A stretch of DNA of 64,000 bases from Marinobacter sp. BGYM27 (GCA_025153445.1 JANZNS010000002.1:372001-436000); one strand, 5' to 3'; numbered from the stretch's first letter, positions 34,383 through 46,645 are shown. Notes: generated by a model from the letters alone, not told the origin. Translations and numbers: made by a program.

Positions 34383-34395
34383 ATACGAGTCGTAT
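34383..34395. promoter_or_regulatory. operator-like palindrome upstream of fadE
   Basis: ATACGA-G-TCGTAT is a perfect 6+1+6 inverted repeat. It is flanked by GTC on the left (one extra G) and GAC on the right, which extends the symmetry. It lies 127 bases before the fadE ATG in the divergent mutarotase/fadE spacer. The shape suits a TetR- or GntR-type repressor dimer; the binding protein is unknown. Confidence 0.5.
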
Positions 34396-34521
34396 GACCA
34401 GACTCGAATTCAGCAAGTTACATTTTCATCGTTTCATAATGGACGGGTCCGGAAAACCAAGGGGCTTGTCGGAACCCGAACATTTGCGCCACTGACCAGT
34501 GTTGGACAAGGAGAAACCATC

Positions 34522-37011
34522 ATGAGTGTGCTGTTTCTTATCCTCAGTGCTGTTGTACTGCTTTATTTCGGTATCGGCGGAGTTACCGCTGCCGGGGTGC
34601 TGGTTGTTGCGACAGTATTGGGTGCCTTTCAGGACGGTTGGCATTTCGCGAGCGTCATTATCGGCGGCTTGTTGCTGGCGGCATCGCTACTCTTGGTTAT
34701 TCCCAGTCAGTTCCGTCGCGAACGGCTGAGCCGACCGTTGCTTGACTGGGTCAAGGAGCGTCTGCCCAAATTATCCGATACCGAGTCCGAGGCATTGAAG
34801 TCCGGCAGTGTGGATTGGGATGGCCAGCTTTTTTCCGGTCGGCCCGAGTGGTCGAAGTTGCTGGACGCCCCGCATGCAGTCTTGTCAGACGAAGAGAAAG
34901 CCTTTCTCGAAGGGCCGGTCGAAACGCTTTGCGAAATGCTGGATGACTGGCGCATTACCCATGAGCTCTATGATCTGCCCAAAGAGGCGTGGGAGTTTAT
35001 CCGGAATGAGGGCTTTTTCGGGCTTGTGATACCCAAGGAATTCGGTGGTAAGGGGTTTTCTGCGACCGCCCATTCAGAGATCGTCATGAAAATATCGACC
35101 CGCAGCGTATCAGCTGCGGTAACGGTGATGGTTCCGAATTCGTTGGGGCCAGGCGAGTTGCTGGCACACTACGGCACCGATGAACAGAAACAGCATTACC
35201 TTCCACGCCTGGCCTCTGGTGAGGAGATTCCCTGTTTCGGGCTGACGTCCCCCGTGGCGGGCTCCGATGCCGGCGCGATCCCCGACAAAGGCGTGGTATG
35301 CCGTGGCCAATGGAATGGCGAGGAAGTGCTCGGTCTTAAAGTGACCTGGAACAAGCGCTATATCACGCTGGCGCCGGTTGCCACGCTGCTGGGTCTGGCG
35401 ATCAAAGTATTCGATCCTGACAACCTGCTAGGTGAGGGGCGAGATCGGGGCGTGACCTGTGTGATGGTGCCTCATGACACAGAAGGCGTGCATCACGGCG
35501 CCCGGCACCTGCCCATGAATACAGTGTTCATGAATGGTCCTACATGGGGCAAGGATGTATTCATTCCGCTGGATCAGGTTATTGGTGGCCCGGAGATGGT
35601 GGGCAAGGGCTGGACGATGCTGCTGGAATGTCTGTCCATCGGCCGCTGCATCTCGCTTCCGGCACTGGGTACCGGTGCCGGTAAGCTGGCATCGCTGACA
35701 ACCGGTGCCTATGCCTGTGTGCGAGAGCAATTTGGTCGGTCCATCAGCCAGTTCGAGGGGGTTCAGGAGGCGCTTGAACCTATTGCCGGGTACACCTACA
35801 TGATGGATGCCGCCCGCCTGCTAACCGCGGGTATGCTGGATCGGGGCGTTCGCCCGTCTGTGCCATCTGCGGTACTCAAATTCCGTAATACAGATTTGAT
35901 GCGGGAAGTGATCAACCATTCCATGGACGTTGTAGCCGGGCGGGGTGTTATAACAGGCCCGCGTAACTTCATGGCCCGTGCTTACGATGCGGTACCCATC
36001 GGGATAACGGTTGAAGGTGCCAACATCCTGACGCGCAGCCTGATGATATTCGGTCAGGGGGCGATTCGGTGCCATCCGTTTATTGTGGATGAAATCGATG
36101 CAGCGGGAATGGATGACCAGAATGAAGGCGTGAAAGCTTTCGACAAGGTGTTCTATAGGCATATTGCCCACACTACCCGCAATGCTATGCGGTCCTTTGT
36201 GCTGGGTGTCAGCCAGGGTTGGTTGGAGCCTGTGCCCGCGCAGGGGCAGCTCCAGACTTACTACCGTCAATTGGCGAGACTGTCATCTGCATTTTCAGTA
36301 CTCACCGACGTGACGCTGCTCACCATAGGCGGCGGACTCAAAGCACGGCAGCGCCTGTCTGGCAGAATGGCCGACGCCCTGGTGGCATTGTATTACGCCT
36401 CAGCTGTTATCAAGCAATGGCACGAGGATGGCTACCCTGAAGCTCACCGCCCGGTGGTGGAATGGGCGCTTCAGCAATCGCTTGCCGATCTTCAGGCAAG
36501 TCTGAAAAAGCTGATTGAAGAATATCCGGTGCGTTCGCTCCGGATACCTCTGAAACTGCTGGTTTTCCCGACTGGCGCAAGGCTCAAAGGCCCGGGTGAT
36601 GCTTTGGGGGCCGAAGTGGCCCAGAGTATCGTCAAGGATACGCCGGTGCGGCAGCGGATAGTGCAGGGCGTCTATCTTGCCAAGGCCAGCAACGACCCGG
36701 TCGGTCGCGTTCTGCATGCCTACCGTATTGCCAACGAAACCCGCGAACTGCGCGACCGTTTGCATGATGCCATCCGCAATTCAGACAGTGATGAGCTGCA
36801 TGATGCCAGCATGCTGATGGCCCACCAGCGTGAAGAGCTTGTCGATTGGGCTATCAAGCAAGGCGCGATTAAATCAGAAGAGCGCGACCTGCTGATTGAG
36901 GCGCTTGCGGCGCTCTATGACGTTATACGGGTGGATGCGTTTGACGGTGATGCCATTGCCGATCTTGCGGAAGGCTCCAAGGGCAAGCTGACGGAGGTCG
37001 CGCGCCCGTAA
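34522..37011 (+). CDS. fadE: acyl-CoA dehydrogenase FadE
   Basis: An 829-residue protein of the large gammaproteobacterial FadE type. Two N-terminal hydrophobic segments (1-70) are followed by the flavin acyl-CoA dehydrogenase core (about 120-510), with ITVEGANILTRSLMIFGQGA near its end. A C-terminal ~290-residue DUF1974-type extension closes the protein. It catalyses the first oxidation step of fatty-acid beta-oxidation. AAGGAGAAACC stands before the ATG. A palindrome upstream may be its operator. No frameshift or unusual composition. Confidence 0.95.
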   Translation: MSVLFLILSAVVLLYFGIGGVTAAGVLVVATVLGAFQDGWHFASVIIGGLLLAASLLLVIPSQFRRERLSRPLLDWVKERLPKLSDTESEALKSGSVDWDGQLFSGRPEWSKLLDAPHAVLSDEEKAFLEGPVETLCEMLDDWRITHELYDLPKEAWEFIRNEGFFGLVIPKEFGGKGFSATAHSEIVMKISTRSVSAAVTVMVPNSLGPGELLAHYGTDEQKQHYLPRLASGEEIPCFGLTSPVAGSDAGAIPDKGVVCRGQWNGEEVLGLKVTWNKRYITLAPVATLLGLAIKVFDPDNLLGEGRDRGVTCVMVPHDTEGVHHGARHLPMNTVFMNGPTWGKDVFIPLDQVIGGPEMVGKGWTMLLECLSIGRCISLPALGTGAGKLASLTTGAYACVREQFGRSISQFEGVQEALEPIAGYTYMMDAARLLTAGMLDRGVRPSVPSAVLKFRNTDLMREVINHSMDVVAGRGVITGPRNFMARAYDAVPIGITVEGANILTRSLMIFGQGAIRCHPFIVDEIDAAGMDDQNEGVKAFDKVFYRHIAHTTRNAMRSFVLGVSQGWLEPVPAQGQLQTYYRQLARLSSAFSVLTDVTLLTIGGGLKARQRLSGRMADALVALYYASAVIKQWHEDGYPEAHRPVVEWALQQSLADLQASLKKLIEEYPVRSLRIPLKLLVFPTGARLKGPGDALGAEVAQSIVKDTPVRQRIVQGVYLAKASNDPVGRVLHAYRIANETRELRDRLHDAIRNSDSDELHDASMLMAHQREELVDWAIKQGAIKSEERDLLIEALAALYDVIRVDAFDGDAIADLAEGSKGKLTEVARP

Positions 37012-37045
37012 GGGTATTAACTGATGCAACTGGAGTGATGATTTA

Positions 37046-37804
37046 ATGGCGGTATCGAGCGCAATCTGGCGTAGAATTCCGCCACATCACTCAGGGCACT
37101 TTTTTATGTTTCCGATACCGCCTATTGCATCGGCTGCGGCCCCGGCGCTGCCGGTTGAACTGTCTGGAGAAGCCGCACTGGAATCGTGGCTGGAAGCGCT
37201 GGCGGTCAACTTGGCGGAGTTGGGCTGGCTGTCCTCGACGGTTGAGGGCCTGGTGCCCGCAAGCCTGTTGCAGGATTTGCGGACAGAAATCTTGGCGCTG
37301 CACCGAACCAACGCGCTTGAGGTTGCCGGTATCGGACGAGGTGCCGCACACACTCAGGACCGATCGATCCGGCGTGACCAGATTGCATGGCTGAATGGTT
37401 TGAGTGCAGCTCAGTCGAGCTTGTTCAGCTTTCTCGATTCCCTGAAAGAGGGCCTGAATCGTAAGTTGTTCCTTGGCCTGCGTCGTTATGAGGCGCATTA
37501 TGCGACTTACGAGCCAGGGGACTTTTATCGGCGGCATCTGGACAGCTTTCGGGGTCGCTCTTCCCGTATTGTCAGCGCGGTGCTTTATCTCAATGAAGAT
37601 TGGCTTCCCACTGATGGCGGCCAGTTGCAGATCTTCAATCGGGAAAGCGAGAACGAGATTTGCGCGACTGTTTTGCCTGAAGCCGGGCGCATGGTTTTCT
37701 TTCTGAGTGAAGAGGTGCCCCACGAAGTGTTGCGAGCGCAGCGGACCCGTTACAGCATCGCGTGTTGGTTCCGGTGCGATCCGATCCAGGGAATAGCCGT
37801 CTGA
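37046..37804 (+). CDS. 2-oxoglutarate/Fe(II)-dependent oxygenase (prolyl 4-hydroxylase-like)
   Basis: A 252-residue protein. The iron ligands are visible as His164 and Asp166 in RRHLDSFRG and His226 in VPHEVLRAQRTRYS, with Arg235 as the 2-oxoglutarate partner. The double-stranded beta-helix strands SRIVSAVLYLNEDW and GQLQIF fit the P4H/PiuC-like group. It probably hydroxylates a protein or small molecule. The start is uncertain: ATG at 37046 (GGAG ten bases upstream) or ATG at 37106, the latter dropping 20 basic residues. It lies 34 bases after fadE, before the 4.5S RNA gene. Confidence 0.82.
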   Translation: MAVSSAIWRRIPPHHSGHFFMFPIPPIASAAAPALPVELSGEAALESWLEALAVNLAELGWLSSTVEGLVPASLLQDLRTEILALHRTNALEVAGIGRGAAHTQDRSIRRDQIAWLNGLSAAQSSLFSFLDSLKEGLNRKLFLGLRRYEAHYATYEPGDFYRRHLDSFRGRSSRIVSAVLYLNEDWLPTDGGQLQIFNRESENEICATVLPEAGRMVFFLSEEVPHEVLRAQRTRYSIACWFRCDPIQGIAV

Positions 37805-37885
37805 TGCGGTCGTTCAGACAGGGTGTTTCAGAGCATGGCGTGTGAGGTCGATTTAAAAAGCCGTTGAAGCAGGCGGTACTGCCTG

Positions 37886-37914
37886 TTAACATGCGCGCCG
37901 CATCCGGTTAATAC
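37886..37914 (+). promoter_or_regulatory. sigma-70 promoter of the 4.5S RNA gene
   Basis: TTAACA (37886-37891), 17-base spacer, TAATAC (37909-37914). The predicted start at about 37921-37922 lies four to five bases before the mature 5' end of 4.5S RNA, which fits a short leader removed by RNase P. Confidence 0.6.
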
Positions 37915-37925
37915 CGGATCGTTAT

Positions 37926-38036
37926 GGTGGCTCTGCTGGTGCCTCCGCAATGATAAACCGTGAACCTGGTCAGGCCCGGAAGGGAGCAGCCACAGCGGTG
38001 GATTCGTGTGCCGGAGTGTCGCTGGTAGGGCCACCC
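37926..38036 (+). ncRNA. ffs: signal recognition particle 4.5S RNA (small bacterial type)
   Basis: The conserved Ffh-binding apical hairpin is present as GGTCAGGCCCGGAAGGGAGC followed by AGCCA. The ends pair as GGTGGC (37926-37931) with GCCACC (38030-38035), giving the usual single long hairpin of about 110 bases. The RNA joins Ffh for co-translational targeting to the membrane. Location directly upstream of dnaX is common in gammaproteobacteria. Confidence 0.96.
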
Positions 38037-38230
38037 CCATTTCTGCCCCTCGAAAACCTCTACCCCGAACATTTCCCGACTGCTATGTGGCACTCACCAA
38101 CGCTTCAAAAGCCGGTGTATCGTTGCTGCTTTTCTTCTTATCATTCCGGGCTCATGTTAAGGTTGCCATATCGCCGATAGACTTCTTCAGAGGTTCCAAA
38201 GGCCAGCAACAACGGGACGCGACGCATTCG

Positions 38231-40354
38231 ATGAGTTATCAGGTACTGGCCCGGAAATGGCGGCCAAAAACATTTCAGGATATGGTCGGCCAGGAGCATG
38301 TGCTCAAGGCTCTGGTTCACGCACTCGACCATCAGCGGCTGCATCACGCCTATCTTTTTACCGGCACACGCGGGGTTGGCAAAACCACCATCGGCCGGTT
38401 GCTGGCACGCTGCCTCAACTGCGAAACCGGCATTACGTCGACGCCATGTGGCGAGTGTAATAGCTGTCAGGAAATTCTGGGTGGGCGTTTTGTTGATCTG
38501 ATTGAGATCGATGCGGCATCCCGCACCAAAGTAGAGGATATGCGGGAGCTGCTGGACAATGTTCAGTACGCGCCGACCCGTGGGCGATTCAAGATATACC
38601 TGATCGACGAAGTCCACATGCTGTCCAATTCCAGTTTCAACGCCTTGTTGAAAACACTGGAAGAACCGCCTGAACACGTTAAATTCCTGTTTGCCACCAC
38701 CGATCCCCAGAAACTTCCGGTGACCATTCTCTCGCGCTGCCTCCAGTTCAACCTGAAGCGGATGACGCCAGAGCACATTGTGGGTCACCTGAACTATGTC
38801 CTGAAGGAAGAAACAATCCCCTTTGAAGACCCGGCACTTTGGCTGCTGGCGCGCGCTGCCGATGGCAGTATGCGTGATGCGCTCAGCCTGACGGATCAGG
38901 CGATCGCCTTTGGTAACCAGAAGCTGGCGGCCAGTGATGTCAGTGCGATGCTGGGAACAATTGATCAACGTGACATTCAGGAGATCGTCGAAGCGCTCGT
39001 AAAAGGTGATGGTCCGGCAATGCTGACTGAGATCGCCCGTATCGCCGATTTTTCCCCTGACTACAGCATGATCCTGTCCGATCTTCTGTCGTTGTTTCAC
39101 CGCATTACCCTGGAGCAGGTTGTGCCGGGAAGCGCCGACAATGCGCTCGGCGATGCGGACCAGGTCAAGGAGCTCGCAAAGCGACTTTGTGCCGAAGATG
39201 CGCAGCTGTTTTATCAGGCGGCACTGATCGGGCGAAAGGATCTGGCGATCACTCCGGACGCCCGGATGGGTTTTGAAATGGCCATGCTGCGCATGCTGGC
39301 ATTTCGCCCCGGTAGCGATCGGCGAGAGCCGCCCCCAGCAGGGCAGTCCGGCGCGTCATCAACACCGGTGCAGCAGGCGAAAGACGAACCCGACCCTGCA
39401 ACCGCGTCTCCCGACGTCCAGCCAAAACCGATTGAACCCGTTGTGGAACCGGTTGCCGAAAAACAACCCGTCGCTGCTGAACTTTCGCAACAGCCTGCTG
39501 CCGAGCTGTCACCGGCGCCAGTTTCAGTTGAACCGGAAATTATTAGTGAGCCAGAATCGCCAGCGTCTGAATCTGCGGCCGAACCTCAACCTGCAGTGTC
39601 TGAAGTGCAGGGCAACGAGCCGGCACCTGGCCTGGATGATCCGCAGCAGGATCAACAGCCCCGACAGTATGATGAAGTTCCGCTGAGCGCCTACGACGAT
39701 ATTCAGGTGGACGACACCTCAGTGGATGATGAGCAGCCGGTACCTGTTGTCACCGAAGAAACTGAGGACGTTAACGCCCACCGACAGGCATCGGATACTC
39801 CGATTGGTGAACAGGGTGACCCGGATGACCTGCCTGAACCGCCCGTTGTGGAAACCGAAGTCGTTGAAGAGGTTAGCCGTGACGCTGTAACTGAATCCGG
39901 TGCCGGCGAAAAAACGGGCGCAGTTGGCTCAACTGAGCCTGCCGCTGTTACCGCGACCGACGCCGCTGTCGCGCCGGCTGATTTTGAGTGGCAACGGGAT
40001 TTCAGGGTATTGGGGCTCACCGGCATGGCGGGTAATCTCGCTGGTCAGGGTGCGTTCGGCAAAGAAGGCGATACGATCTCCATCACGCTGGACTCAGGCC
40101 ATGCGCGCTTGCTGAATGATCGCCACCGCTCCCGCATTAGCGACGTACTGAATGAATATTTTGGCGAAACACTGAAACTGGTCATCATTGAGGGGGCGCC
40201 GGGAGAGGCAACTCCTTCAGCCTTCGCAGAGCGAGCCCGCATTGCGCGTCAGAAAGCGGCCGAATCTGCTATCGCAGACGATCCGTATGTACGGCGTATC
40301 GTCAGTGAGTTTGATGGTCAGATTGTGGATGGCAGCATTGAGCCTGTGGGCTAA
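38231..40354 (+). CDS. dnaX: DNA polymerase III subunits gamma and tau
   Basis: The product is 707 residues from the ATG at 38231 (MSYQVLARKWRPKTF, the universal DnaX start). A longer reading frame from 38006 would run through 4.5S RNA and is rejected. The clamp-loader AAA+ domain has Walker A GTRGVGKTT, a zinc site in CLNC and CGECNSC, Walker B IYLIDEVHML and sensor TLEEPPEHVKF. A Pro/Glu-rich linker of roughly 250 residues precedes the tau C-terminal domain, which binds DnaE and DnaB. I see no canonical A-AAA-AAG slippery site, so short gamma is not predicted by frameshifting. First gene of dnaX-ybaB-recR. Confidence 0.96.
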   Translation: MSYQVLARKWRPKTFQDMVGQEHVLKALVHALDHQRLHHAYLFTGTRGVGKTTIGRLLARCLNCETGITSTPCGECNSCQEILGGRFVDLIEIDAASRTKVEDMRELLDNVQYAPTRGRFKIYLIDEVHMLSNSSFNALLKTLEEPPEHVKFLFATTDPQKLPVTILSRCLQFNLKRMTPEHIVGHLNYVLKEETIPFEDPALWLLARAADGSMRDALSLTDQAIAFGNQKLAASDVSAMLGTIDQRDIQEIVEALVKGDGPAMLTEIARIADFSPDYSMILSDLLSLFHRITLEQVVPGSADNALGDADQVKELAKRLCAEDAQLFYQAALIGRKDLAITPDARMGFEMAMLRMLAFRPGSDRREPPPAGQSGASSTPVQQAKDEPDPATASPDVQPKPIEPVVEPVAEKQPVAAELSQQPAAELSPAPVSVEPEIISEPESPASESAAEPQPAVSEVQGNEPAPGLDDPQQDQQPRQYDEVPLSAYDDIQVDDTSVDDEQPVPVVTEETEDVNAHRQASDTPIGEQGDPDDLPEPPVVETEVVEEVSRDAVTESGAGEKTGAVGSTEPAAVTATDAAVAPADFEWQRDFRVLGLTGMAGNLAGQGAFGKEGDTISITLDSGHARLLNDRHRSRISDVLNEYFGETLKLVIIEGAPGEATPSAFAERARIARQKAAESAIADDPYVRRIVSEFDGQIVDGSIEPVG

Positions 40355-40469
40355 GACTCACGGTTCCGGGTTGAAATTTAGGATTTTCACCTAATCTTTA
40401 AAGACAGGTGACAGCGGATCCGTGATGGCGGCTTCCGTCTGACGTAAACCCCTTATTGAGGTGATCGTG

Positions 40470-40793
40470 ATGATGAATGGCATGGGCGACCTGATGAAAC
40501 AGGCCCAGAAGATGCAGGAAGAGTTCAAGAAAGCGCAATCCGAAGCTGAAAAAGCGGAGGTTACAGGCGAATCCGGCGCGGGGCTGGTGAAGGTTGTGAT
40601 GACTGGTCGCCATGATGTGCGCAAAGTGGATATTGATCCTTCCCTGATGACCGAAGAAAAGGACGTGCTGGAAGATTTGCTGGCCGCTGCCGTGAATGAT
40701 GCGGTGCGGCGCATTGAGGAAGCCCAGAAAGACCGCATGTCCGGCATGGCTTCTGGGTTAGGCATCCCTCCTGGCTTTAAGATGCCGTTCTAA
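40470..40793 (+). CDS. ybaB: YbaB/EbfC family nucleoid-associated protein
   Basis: A 107-residue protein. [17 protein letters not shown] opens the coiled N-terminal helix, and [17 protein letters not shown] is the conserved beta sheet. It forms DNA-binding homodimers and is usually placed between dnaX and recR. The ATG at 40470 has GAGG (40458-40461) eight bases upstream; a GTG at 40461 is less likely. It ends 34 bases before recR. Confidence 0.95.
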   Translation: MMNGMGDLMKQAQKMQEEFKKAQSEAEKAEVTGESGAGLVKVVMTGRHDVRKVDIDPSLMTEEKDVLEDLLAAAVNDAVRRIEEAQKDRMSGMASGLGIPPGFKMPF

Positions 40794-40827
40794 CTTTTTG
40801 AATATTATGTAATTCAGAGAATTTTTA

Positions 40828-41430
40828 ATGGCATTTAGCCCATTGGTTGACGAGTTGGTTGAGTCGTTGCGCTGCCTGCCTGGAGTGGGTCAGAAGACGG
40901 CTCAGCGCATGGCATTTCATCTGCTTGAGCGGGGCCGTAGCGGTGGTGATCGACTCGCTTCTGCGCTGCAAGAAGCGATGAGCGGTGTAAGGCGCTGTAC
41001 CTCATGTCAGAACTTTGCAGATACCGAAACCTGTAATATTTGCGAGGATGACCACCGTCAGAACGGTATCCTGTGCGTTGTTGAAAGCCCCTCAGACCTT
41101 TTGGCAATCGAACAGGCAGGTTATTACGAGGGCCGTTATTTTGTGCTGATGGGGCATTTGTCTCCCATTGACGGTATCGGCCCGCAGGAAATCGGTATCG
41201 AGCAACTGCTTCGTAGAGTGACGCAGGAAAATGTATCTGAGCTGATTCTGGCCACTAACCCGACCGTTGAGGGCGAGGCGACGGCACACTATATCGCGGA
41301 TCGACTGGATGGGCGTGACGTGCTGATTACGCGTCTGGCTCATGGCATCCCGGTCGGCGGCGAGCTGGGCTATGTCGACGGCTTTACCCTGAGCCACGCA
41401 TTCCGCGGTCGCAAGCCGCTCATAGATTAA
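40828..41430 (+). CDS. recR: recombination mediator RecR
   Basis: A 200-residue protein of normal length. An N-terminal helix-hairpin-helix ([20 protein letters not shown]) is followed by a C4 zinc finger (CTSCQNF, CNIC). The Toprim domain starts with [15 protein letters not shown], and a Walker-B-like end follows ([12 protein letters not shown]). RecR works with RecF/RecO to load RecA on gapped DNA. It follows ybaB in the standard order. Confidence 0.97.
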   Translation: MAFSPLVDELVESLRCLPGVGQKTAQRMAFHLLERGRSGGDRLASALQEAMSGVRRCTSCQNFADTETCNICEDDHRQNGILCVVESPSDLLAIEQAGYYEGRYFVLMGHLSPIDGIGPQEIGIEQLLRRVTQENVSELILATNPTVEGEATAHYIADRLDGRDVLITRLAHGIPVGGELGYVDGFTLSHAFRGRKPLID

Positions 41431-41436
41431 TATCAG

Positions 41437-41460
41437 GTTGCGTCATTACTGAAACGCAAC
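41437..41460. other. small hairpin between recR and rnd
   Basis: GTTGCGT (41437-41443) pairs with ACGCAAC (41454-41460). No T-run follows, so terminator activity is doubtful; it may be an mRNA structure between the two operons. Confidence 0.4.
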
Positions 41461-41485
41461 GCCATCTCCCTAACGGATAGTGCGC

Positions 41486-42619
41486 ATGACTAGCAAGGCC
41501 GGTTCGGCCAGTCCTCGTTGGCTGGAATCCCCTGCAGAACTGAACGATTGGTTGTCAGCCGGGAGAAGCAGCCCGCTGGCACTCGACACTGAATTCGAAC
41601 GGGTCAGCACGTTTTTCCCTATTCCCGGGTTGGTTCAACTCGGGCAGGGCGATGATCTTCGTCTTGTTGAGCCATCTGTTGCCGAAGCGTCTGAAGGGTT
41701 CCGGAGCGCGATGGCAGATCCCGAACGGCCCAAATTACTGTATGCCATGAGCGAAGATCTGGAGCTTTTCAGGCACTGGCTTGGAATTGAGCCCCGGCAT
41801 ATGCTTGATCTGCAGATCGCCGCCTCGCTTGCGGGGCTCGGGTTTTCGCTCGGCTACGCCCGCCTGGTAGAAACGTTATTCAACGAAACGCTCGATAAGT
41901 CTGCGACCCGGTCCGACTGGATTTCACGGCCGCTCTCAGACAAGCAGTGTCAGTATGCCCTGGATGATATTCGCTATCTTCAACCGGCCTATGAACACCT
42001 GCTTGCGGCGCTCAAAGAGCGAGGATTCGAAGACGCGTGGCGCGAGGAAACGGCGCGTTTTGCTGAAGAGTTGGGCAAGCAGTCGGATCCCTCAATGTAT
42101 TTCCACCGGTTGCGGGGCGGCTGGCAGCTCTCTGAGGAGCAGCAGTCTGTGCTTTATCACCTGTCATTGTGGCGCGAGAACGAATGCAGAGGCCGTGACC
42201 GGCCTCGGGGCCGGATTCTGGCCGATAACGTGTTGATCGGGATCGCCGATCGCATGCCGCAAAACAAAGGGGCCCTGGGCGCTATTGATGAAATGCCGTC
42301 GGTGGTCGTCCGCCGTTACGGTGATACGTTGCTTGAGCTGGTTGAGTCGGGACGGTCGTCTGACGTAAAGCCTGATAAAATCGAGCCACCGCTGACCCGT
42401 GATGAGCAGGCTCTGTTCAAACAGGTCAAAGGATTGTTCCGAAAAGCGGCCGAAGACAATGACGTGCCAGTTGAATTGCTGGCGCCCCGCAAGCGCGTTG
42501 AAGCCTGCCTGAAAGCCTGGGGCGAAAACACAGACGCGTCGCGCTTCTTCCTTGAAGGATGGCGTGGCGCACTGATTCAGCCGTTTGTTAACGATATTTC
42601 AATGGTATTGAAGGCATGA
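41486..42619 (+). CDS. rnd: ribonuclease D
   Basis: A 377-residue DEDD-family 3'-5' exonuclease that trims tRNA 3' ends. LALDTEFERV supplies the first Asp-Glu pair, SEDLELFRHW the second region, and YALDDIRYLQPAY the last Tyr/Asp block. Two HRDC-like helical domains follow, at about 200-375. The ATG at 41486 is preferred to GTG at 41480 because GGA lies eight bases before it. The stop overlaps the start of ycgL (ATGA). Confidence 0.93.
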   Translation: MTSKAGSASPRWLESPAELNDWLSAGRSSPLALDTEFERVSTFFPIPGLVQLGQGDDLRLVEPSVAEASEGFRSAMADPERPKLLYAMSEDLELFRHWLGIEPRHMLDLQIAASLAGLGFSLGYARLVETLFNETLDKSATRSDWISRPLSDKQCQYALDDIRYLQPAYEHLLAALKERGFEDAWREETARFAEELGKQSDPSMYFHRLRGGWQLSEEQQSVLYHLSLWRENECRGRDRPRGRILADNVLIGIADRMPQNKGALGAIDEMPSVVVRRYGDTLLELVESGRSSDVKPDKIEPPLTRDEQALFKQVKGLFRKAAEDNDVPVELLAPRKRVEACLKAWGENTDASRFFLEGWRGALIQPFVNDISMVLKA

Positions 42620-42909
42620 TTACCCGAGAGTTTGTCTCAGTTTTCAGAAGTAGCAAAAAAACGGATACCTACGTCTATGTGCGTCGTGGCCAGGACTGGT
42701 CAGAGCTACCCGAAGTCTTGCGGGACATATTCGGCAAGCCGCACCACAGCATGGACCTGTTGCTGACGCCCGAGAAAAAGCTGGCCCGTCAAACTGGCAA
42801 GCAGGTGCTGGAATCTATTGCTGAGCAAGGTTTTTTTCTGCAAATGCCGAAAGAACAGGACGGCTATATCATCGAGTTCAAGCAGAAGCTGAAGTCGAAC
42901 GCGTCATGA
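42616..42909 (+). CDS. ycgL: YcgL domain-containing protein
   Basis: A 97-residue protein. VFRSSKKTDTYVYVRRGQDW and LLLTPEKKLAR are the YcgL signature. Function is unknown in general. It is coupled at both ends by four-base ATGA overlaps with rnd and ycgN, an arrangement common in Pseudomonas-like genomes. Confidence 0.92.
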   Translation: MITREFVSVFRSSKKTDTYVYVRRGQDWSELPEVLRDIFGKPHHSMDLLLTPEKKLARQTGKQVLESIAEQGFFLQMPKEQDGYIIEFKQKLKSNAS

Positions 42910-43352
42910 TTGCGGCGATTCCTTTCTGGCAGCGTAAGCGTTTTGATGAGATGTCGACTGCTGAATGGGAATCTCTCTGTGACGGCTGTGGCAAGTGCTG
43001 TCTGACCAAGCTGGAAGATGAAGATACCGGCGATGTTTACTACACCGACCTTGCCTGCCAGTTTATGGACAGCGGAAGCTGCCAATGTACGGTTTATCCG
43101 GAACGTAAACAGCGGGAACCCAATTGTATCGTGCTAACACCGCATAACGTTCAGGACTTTGGCTGGTTGCCCCGGACCTGTGCTTACCGGTTGTTGTCCG
43201 AGGGACATCCTTTGCCGGACTGGCATCCGCTCATATCGGGTGATCCGCAAACGGTTCACGATGCTCAGGTATCGGTCAGGAACCGCACGGTGCCCAATAG
43301 CCAGGTCGATGAGCAGGATTGGGAAGACCATATTATCCACTGGGTTCTTTGA
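42906..43352 (+). CDS. ycgN: YcgN family cysteine cluster protein (UPF0260)
   Basis: A 148-residue cytoplasmic protein. The conserved cysteines CDGCGKCC, DLACQFMDSGSCQC and PRTCAYRLL match the zinc/iron-chelating cysteine-cluster family. Biochemical role is not established. It overlaps ycgL by four bases. Confidence 0.92.
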   Translation: MIAAIPFWQRKRFDEMSTAEWESLCDGCGKCCLTKLEDEDTGDVYYTDLACQFMDSGSCQCTVYPERKQREPNCIVLTPHNVQDFGWLPRTCAYRLLSEGHPLPDWHPLISGDPQTVHDAQVSVRNRTVPNSQVDEQDWEDHIIHWVL

Positions 43353-43385
43353 GCCCGAAACAGACTATCGAAACAGGAATCACGC

Positions 43386-43736
43386 ATGAATGCAGATGCT
43401 CAGATGGCCTATGGCATCTTCTGGACGATTTATGTGGTCGCATTTGTTGTCTTTTTTATCCTGATCACCCGCGCGATCAGGCCGCTGCCCATCTATGGTC
43501 TGCGCACTCTGATCCAGGCGGTGTTGGTCGTGGTATTACTGACGCCAGTCGCCTCTCCGGAGGCCGTCGACTGGTGGATTCCGGCCTGGCTGCATGGTGG
43601 GTACGAATCGATACTGGGCGAGGCCGGGGAGGCCACCCGCGCGTTTACCAATATGGCGCTGGCAGGTGCTGTGGTGGGCATCGTGTGGGTTCTTGATCTT
43701 GTCCGGGTCGGAATCTGGCGCCGGAAAAAGGACTGA
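43386..43736 (+). CDS. conserved small membrane protein
   Basis: A 116-residue protein with three predicted membrane helices at about 9-28, 38-52 and 88-108, and a short basic tail (RRKKD). I recognise no functional domain. It lies 33 bases after ycgN, probably the last gene of that operon. Two adjacent hairpins follow. Confidence 0.75.
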   Translation: MNADAQMAYGIFWTIYVVAFVVFFILITRAIRPLPIYGLRTLIQAVLVVVLLTPVASPEAVDWWIPAWLHGGYESILGEAGEATRAFTNMALAGAVVGIVWVLDLVRVGIWRRKKD

Positions 43737-43749
43737 AACCAAAATCCGG

Positions 43750-43789
43750 GCCCGATGTAACGGGCTGTGCGCCCGCCATTTCGGGCGCA
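43750..43789 (+). terminator. tandem hairpins after the rnd-ycgL-ycgN operon
   Basis: GCCCG (43750-43754) pairs with CGGGC (43761-43765), and TGCGCCCG (43768-43775) pairs with CGGGCGCA (43782-43789) around a six-base loop. There is no clean T-run, so termination would be weak or Rho-assisted. Confidence 0.5.
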
Positions 43790-43883
43790 AGTGATTTCCG
43801 GTCACGCGTGCGATAAAGTGGAGTCGTGCGCTCAAGGAGCTGTCAAAAAGCGCGTTTAACGGCTCCCCAACAAGAAGAGACTT

Positions 43884-46472
<2,589 letters not shown>

Positions 46473-46645
46473 GGTGCCGGCAGTTCAGGATACGCCGAAC
46501 ACCCTTGGTTATTTCGGGTGATCCGGTCCGGACGTTTGGCGCTTGATAGGCACCTACGTATACTGGGCGCCCCTTGTTTTCAACAGCGTGCTCCATTGAG
46601 TTGACCGTCACGCTGACTTAACCCGATCAGAAGGATAGGAAACTG

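Noticed and set aside
38006-38230. Upstream extension of dnaX from an in-frame start at 38006
   Set aside because: It begins inside the 4.5S RNA gene and adds 75 residues not found in DnaX; the universal start MSYQVLARKWRP is at 38231.
39455-39475. A-run in dnaX as programmed frameshift site
   Set aside because: It reads GAA AAA CAA, not the A-AAA-AAG heptamer, with no evident stimulating stem.
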